Part shown: positions 59,265 to 64,000 of the stretch, piece after piece
Layout of the letters: every line of letters begins with the position of its first letter
Numbering within the stretch: position 1 is the stretch's first letter
DNA from: Phymorhynchus buccinoides
Lineage: Eukaryota; Mollusca; Gastropoda; Neogastropoda; Raphitomidae
NCBI GenBank assembly: GCA_017654935.2
Contig: CM065699.1
Coordinates: 42,479,868-42,543,867, forward strand
Length of the DNA: 64,000 nucleotides
Direction of reading: 5' to 3'
Notes under the pieces: generated by a model
Seen by the model: the letters and a program-made list of their open reading frames with translations, nothing else
Databases searched by the model: none
Told to the model about the DNA's origin: nothing
Position numbers and translations under genes: made by a program

Positions 59265-59356
59265 CTTAGGGTCCACTCCGTTGTGCTTGGACTTGCTCAT
59301 CTTCTCCCATTCTGCAACCACGGGAGCCCCGGTAGCCTTCTCCTTTGGCTTGGGCC
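59265..59356 (-). CDS. LARS2: LARS2 exon with the KMSKS catalytic loop
   Basis: A 92-bp exon (2 bases plus 30 codons) encodes PKPKEKATGAPVVAEWEKMS then KSKHNGVDPK. WEKMSKSKHNGVDP is the class I synthetase KMSKS signature, which stabilises the transition state for leucyl-adenylate formation, in the form typical of mitochondrial and bacterial LeuRS. Acceptor TCTCAG, donor GTAATC. The intron begins immediately with the (TTC)n complement of an inserted SINE tail. Confidence 0.96.
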
Positions 59357-59441
59357 CTGAGAAACAGGGTGCAGGAACATTGAAACGCTAGAAGATCGGT
59401 TTTGTCTCGAACATTTTTGTCACATACAAAACATGAGAAAA

Positions 59442-59850
59442 GGTGGCAGAGTGGTTAAGACGTTTGCCTGCCTAATGTAATGCGTGACTGCAGAGTGAGT
59501 GACTGACCCGGGTTCGAATCCCGGCCTTGCTCTTTCTTTCTAGTTCGACAGGAAAATCGAATTGAACACTGAGTCCTTCGGATGGGGACTTAAAAAAAGC
59601 TAGTCTGACCTGTGCGCTTTACGCTCGTAAAAATTCCACGGCAGTTGAAAGTCGGTAAGAGCAGGGAGAAATCCCACTGCCTGGTATGGCCAAATTGATA
59701 GCTAGGTTTTCTAGATCTGCCCCCCCTCACCCCCCCAAAAAAAGGGTAGGCGCTGCGCTTGCTGCGATGCGCTCTTCGGGGGAGAGCAGCCTGAATTTCA
59801 CAGAGATAAGGTTTTTGTGACTTGAATATACCAAATACAAATACCAATAC
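59442..59850 (+). repeat. tRNA-derived SINE, type 1
   Basis: GGTGGCAGAGTGGTTAAGAC, B-box GGGTTCGAATCCCGG, then GTTCGACAGGAAAATCG and GCGCTCTTCGGGGGAGAGC. The ~45 bp before it (TCGAACATTTTTGTCACATA) is shared with the copy at 63144, so the mobile unit may be longer than the SINE. Confidence 0.8.
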
Positions 59851-59949
59851 ATACGAGGACCTCACTCACGCTGGCTCCGCGACTAAGAGAATAGTGTCGT
59901 CAGTAGGGGGCTTAGTAGGTGGTGTCCTGAACAGGCTCCACTGAACTCC

Positions 59950-60120
59950 ACCTAAAGGGGGGGGGGGGTTGACTCAGCAGCAGTGCAGTGTCTCCTCGGT
60001 TGGTTGCATCCTGACGGACTAACATAGATTCGCTCCTCTTGGACTGCTGGTCTCGGATTCTGCGACCTGAACGTGCGGAGGTGTGGTTGCGAATTGGGAT
60101 TCGGAATGAGCGGCGTGGGA
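59950..60120 (-). repeat. Lone diverged copy of the 100-bp repeat unit
   Basis: The reverse complement carries CCGCTCATTC, GACCAGCAGTCC, GAATCTATGTTAGTCCGTCA and GAGGAGACACTGCACTGCTG, matching left flank, unit and right flank of the arrays at 14083 and 43079. A single unit with both flanks suggests an ancestral dispersed element. Confidence 0.75.
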
Positions 60121-60499
60121 GCCCAGAAGATGGGACAGAAAAAAAAAAAAAAACCCAATACATACGTGTACACCTTTCTAGTATTTTTAAGAACGTTGTT
60201 GTAAAAATGGTTTACCGCTGTTTTAAAGGCTGTCTTATTTGCCCTGGCAGCAGCGCTAGAAGAAGGATTCAAATAAATCATCCGAAACATTGTAAGAAAG
60301 TGTTTGTCGATCTTGTATGCAGATTTTAAAAAAATGCTTATAAAAAAACCCCAATAAAAAAAACAAAAAAAAACACCACACTGAAGACCACAAAGACGGA
60401 TTATCATAACAAAAAGAAATTGCATAACCACTTCTACTTTACTACTACTACTACTGCTACTACTACCACTATTACTACTACTACTATTAATGAAAAAAT

Positions 60500-60905
60500 A
60501 CTGCATTTTTCGGACTATAAGGCGCACCTGATTATCATCAAATTGTACACCAAATTCAGATTCTGTTATTATATTTTCTTACTGTTTTAGTAGGGCAGCG
60601 ATTTAATGCTCCCAAAAAATAGATGATTTTGACAAAAAAACAGATGCTTGTGGCAAAAGAAAAGACCATCTAACCCTAACCCTAACCCTATCCCTAACCA
60701 CGGAAAGAACCAAGAAATACAGCAGGAGGGTGTAAATCTACATATTTGCCGAGAAATCGATGTACAAAGCCATGCACTTATACTATTTTTTTGCTGGAAC
60801 CATTCCTTTTTTTGGTTGATAAATTTTAAGTCTTTTAGTAGTCACATTATAAGACGCAGGGGTCTGGGGTGAAAGCATTGCCTTATAGTCTGAAAAGTAC
60901 GGTAA
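60500..60905 (+). mobile_element. MITE-like element with GGACTATAAGGC ends
   Basis: Left TTTTCGGACTATAAGGCGCA, right GCCTTATAGTCTGAAAAGTA: inverted termini. The interior has CTAACCCTAACCCTAACCC at 60669-60700 (telomere-like) and AT-rich sequence. Confidence 0.65.
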
Positions 60906-61200
60906 GTTAAAAAGAAGAAGAAGAAGAAGAATAGGACCACCACCACGACAATAATCAATGCTACAAAAAGTACAGTAAGTTAAAAAGAAGAAAAAGAAGA
61001 AGAAGAATAGGACCACCACCACGACAATAATCAATGCTACAAAAAGTACGGTAAGTTAAAAGAAGAAGAAGAAGAAGAAAGAAGAATAGGACCACCACCA
61101 CGACAATAATCAATGCTACAAAAAGTACAGTAAGTTAAAAAGAAGAAGAAGAAGAAGAATAGGACCACCACCACGACAATAATCAATGCTACAAAAAACA
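60885..61200 (+). repeat. ~75-bp tandem repeat with (GAA)n, four units
   Basis: Each unit has AAAAAGTAC(A/G)GTAAGTT, (GAA)n and AGGACCACCACCACGACAAT. The first AAAAGTACGGTA is the end of the adjacent MITE, so the tandem unit appears to start from the MITE terminus. Confidence 0.85.
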
Positions 61201-61283
61201 AGGTAGCACAGAGAAAAGGGGGGGAAAATGACTGACTTCAAAGATATTCTAAAGGGGAAGATAAGCATCCGGTCTCTTTTCCC

Positions 61284-61400
61284 TATAATAATAATAATAA
61301 TGGGAATTTATATAGCGCTCTTTCTCACATGAGCTCAGTGCGCTTTACATTGATAACAAGAACATTAAAGGCAAACAAAATAATTAATCATTAGAAAGTA
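61284..61400 (+). repeat. (ATA)n SINE-like hairpin repeat
   Basis: (ATA)n, then ATTTATATAGCGCTCTTTC and GTGCGCTTTACATTGATAAC, the best example of the family in the window. A CA tract follows at 61441-61460. Confidence 0.7.
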
Positions 61401-61906
61401 AAATAAGCACGATGCTTGCACGCAACGTTCTCTTACTTCCTCACACACACACACACACACGCGTGCGCGTGCCCATGCATTTATGAGTAGTGAGGACAGA
61501 AACACTGGCTATGTCCCTTTTAAACAGGACACATTTTACACGTTGATAGGCCCGGCAGTTGAATTCTCCGTTCAACCATGAACGTGTGCCCATGCACTTA
61601 GCACACGTTAAACCAGTGGCAACGAAAAAGTTGTTATTTGGTCAAAATTTACACCCCCCCCTCCCTTCCTTCTTCATCAGTCACACAAAGATCGCATGCA
61701 CACAAAAAATAAAAAAAATAAAAAAAATTGGGTGGCGCGCCTCTGGCTGTGACACGCTCTTCAAGTGGGAGCAACCCGAATTTTACAGAGACATATGACT
61801 ACAAAGTACCTAATAATAAAAATAATAAAAAATAAAAAAAGGGTAGTAAGGAGGAACGCGATTGGCCAACACACATTTTGGAGCAAGTCAACGGAACGAA
61901 ATTCAC

Positions 61907-62080
61907 CCGAGAGATCCAGCTGGTCAGGGGTCAGGTAGCGTCCAGTCCCCTTGACCCTGTAGCTCTGGCCCATCACCATGCCCTGGGTCAGCAGGTCGGC
62001 GAAGGGCTCGCGCTGCCTCAACAGACCCTCGCCGAACAGGAAGTGGCTGAAGAAGCGCGCATAGTACAGGTGCATCACCG
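61907..62080 (-). CDS. LARS2: LARS2 catalytic-core exon
   Basis: A 174-bp exon (2 + 57 codons + 1) encodes VMHLYYARFFSHFLFGEGLL, then ...LLTQGMVMGQSYRVKGTGRY and LTPDQLDLS. HLxYARF, QGMV and the preceding Ala-Val are hallmarks of leucyl-tRNA synthetases (AxxHLLYARFxxK and LxxQGMV). Acceptor TTTCAG, donor GTGAAT. It joins cleanly to the KMSKS exon as ...LDLSG|PKPKEK. Confidence 0.95.
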
Positions 62081-62236
62081 CTGAAATACAAAAAAAGCAC
62101 AACAAACGCAAAAGTAGAGCGTAAAAAATGGTAGATCAAGCGGCAGCTCGGCAGCATTTTCAGCTGGGGATTTGCCTCCTCACCCCTCATGCATAGTCAT
62201 TAAGTTTTTTGCTTGCTTTTATTGAACTTTTTTTTT

Positions 62237-62638
62237 TTAACCCTTTCAACGCTAGCCATTCGTCAGCCAAAATTTACCATTAAACTGACCCAGGGCCTGT
62301 ATTCATGTTGAGATAGCATGAGACTTAGCATCATGCTAACTTAGAAGCTCTTCCAAAAGTCCTATTAAATCCTATAGGACATTGGAAGAGCTTCTAAGTT
62401 AGCATCATGCTAAGTCTCATGCTATCTCAATGTGAATACAGGCCCAGATAGAGAATAGATTTCGTCCGCAATATTGGGGATTCCTCTGTGACAATGCATA
62501 AAATAGGGCCTATCCTTACCTCCCAAAATTAAGAACATAAGGTCACTGGATACCAGACCCTCATTTGATGCCTTTTAGTAACATGGGTGTCAAATCATTG
62601 TGGTGCCAAGAGGCGACAGTGGGCGATGAAAGGGTTAA
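62237..62638 (+). mobile_element. TTAA MITE family 1 with a nested foldback
   Basis: TTAACCCTTTCAACGCTAGC to GGGCGATGAAAGGGTTAA, more diverged than other copies, and split by the hairpin at 62293-62445. Confidence 0.8.
62293..62445. mobile_element. 153-bp near-perfect foldback element
   Basis: The left arm GGGCCTGTATTCATGTTGAG... is mirrored by ...CTCAATGTGAATACAGGCCC, with arms of ~70 bp and a loop of ~14 bp. Nested inside the TTAA MITE, so it is the younger insertion. Confidence 0.9.
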
Positions 62639-62993
62639 GCACACAAAAAAACACATACACACACAGAATATAGTGATTGTTTTGAAAGCACCATTAAAGA
62701 CAATAATCACCAAACACCACTCAATGGACATAAGGACAATGGCAATAAGAACAATGATAATAATAATAATAATAAATGAAAGCGACTGTAGTATGATGAG
62801 TAGCAACAACCACACTAATAATAATGGTAGCAACAACAATGACCATATCAACAATTATGAATTCTGATGATAAGAATAAAGATGATAATACAAATATTGA
62901 CAACACTAACAATTGTTGTAGAACGGTCAACCGCAAAGACAATAGAAATGGCAGGCATAATTCTCATACTTGATAATTAATAACGGTAATACA

Positions 62994-63050
62994 GTGGCAC
63001 CTCCCTTATAAGACTTTCAAAAATCATTCCAAATGAGGTCAACTTCCAAT
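62994..63050 (+). mobile_element. Mariner-like MITE, left end only
   Basis: ACAGTGGCACCTCCCTTATA then AGACTTTCAAAAATCATTCC, matching the first ~50 bp of 58457-58790; the rest is absent. Bases 62639-62993 hold AT-rich sequence with (AAT)n and no gene. Confidence 0.7.
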
Positions 63051-63143
63051 CCCGCTTTATCAAAATATTTTCACCACGAAAAGTTGCACCCACGAAGATC
63101 GGTTTCGTCTCGAACATTTTTGTCACATACAAAAGGTGAGAAA

Positions 63144-63569
<426 letters not shown>

Positions 63570-63589
63570 TTATTGTCTTCACAATAATA

Positions 63590-63905
63590 ACATATCGTCG
63601 GTGAAATTAAAAACCTCGTATTTCGATTTTGTTTTGTTTTTGGGGGGGGGGGGGGGGGGGGTTAGATACATAGTCAGCTCTCTAATTTTTCCCGCCACCT
63701 TCCACCAAAAGCTCGTATCTCTTAACGATTTTCTATCTGGGGTAAATGAGGTTGTGTAAATAGAAGAAAAACTCGTAAGTCCCAAATTCAGATCTAGTTA
63801 AGGACAAAAAAATGTGTATCTTCGTTCTTTTCAAGTCTACATTTTTTAAAAATAAAAAAGTAATTTTAACAAAATGCAGGACTAAACTCGCAATGTTCTA
63901 CGATT
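63590..63905 (-). repeat. ~300-bp dispersed repeat, reverse copy
   Basis: Reverse complement of 58065-58450, with TTTTTCCCGCCACCTTCCAC, AAGTCCCAAATTCAGATCTA and a poly-G run at 63641-63660. Bases 63906-64000 are GAT-rich. Confidence 0.75.
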
Positions 63906-64000
63906 TTGATGGATGATAATGATGGATGACAAGATGTTGGTGATGAAGATGATGATGATGATTTTGATAATAATTATGATATGATGATGAAAGATAATGA

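Noticed and set aside
60668..60702. A telomere or chromosome end (CCCTAA repeats)
   Set aside because: Only about 30 bp, inside a TIR element with ordinary sequence on both sides.

Overview
This is animal nuclear DNA: one intron-rich protein-coding gene embedded in dense short repeats, CA/GT microsatellites, tRNA-derived SINEs and small inverted-repeat (MITE-like) elements. The repeat types suggest a mollusc, probably a marine gastropod. That placement is a judgement from recalled repeat styles, not from a search. I find no prokaryotic operon, CRISPR array or complete mobile element.

The only gene I can support is the 3' half of LARS2, the mitochondrial leucyl-tRNA synthetase, on the minus strand. 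Nine exons were joined by hand at GT/AG boundaries with matching phases: 63383-63549, 61907-62080, 59265-59356, 58832-58922, 55022-55191, 49869-49946, 47644-47805, 42655-42723 and 40073-40285 (stop). They encode about 400 residues: the end of the catalytic domain with the KMSKS loop, the anticodon-binding helical domain and the C-terminal tail. The 5' exons lie beyond base 64000.

The window contains about 28.4 kb twice. Bases 1-28397 (copy A) match about 29021-57320 (copy B) in the same order, separated by exactly 500 N. Copy A repeats the last five exons. Both copies become indel-rich towards the N gap, while their interiors are nearly identical. This looks like an unmerged overlap between two contig ends, not a biological tandem duplication. 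Bases 57320-64000 occur once.

The most unusual structure is the 5.1-kb LARS2 intron at 49947-55021 (copy A about 21099-26208). At its 5' end, the last ~30 bases of the upstream exon plus the splice donor are repeated about 16 times, with (CAA)n spacers. At its 3' end, the last 8 intron bases plus the first 44 bases of the next exon are repeated as 24 units of 52 bp. One intron is therefore bounded on both sides by minisatellites made from its own splice junctions. Three acceptor units (156 bp) keep the reading frame open, so 52-residue in-frame insertions are possible in principle.

Other repeats: a 100-bp minisatellite of about 32 units in another LARS2 intron, with a diverged single unit elsewhere in the window; three families of TTAA-flanked MITEs; a TIR family carrying a zinc-finger fragment resembling hAT transposases; a hAT-like MITE with a clean 8-bp target duplication; a mariner-like MITE family; at least three tRNA-derived SINE types; and a decayed LINE 3' end near the LARS2 stop codon.
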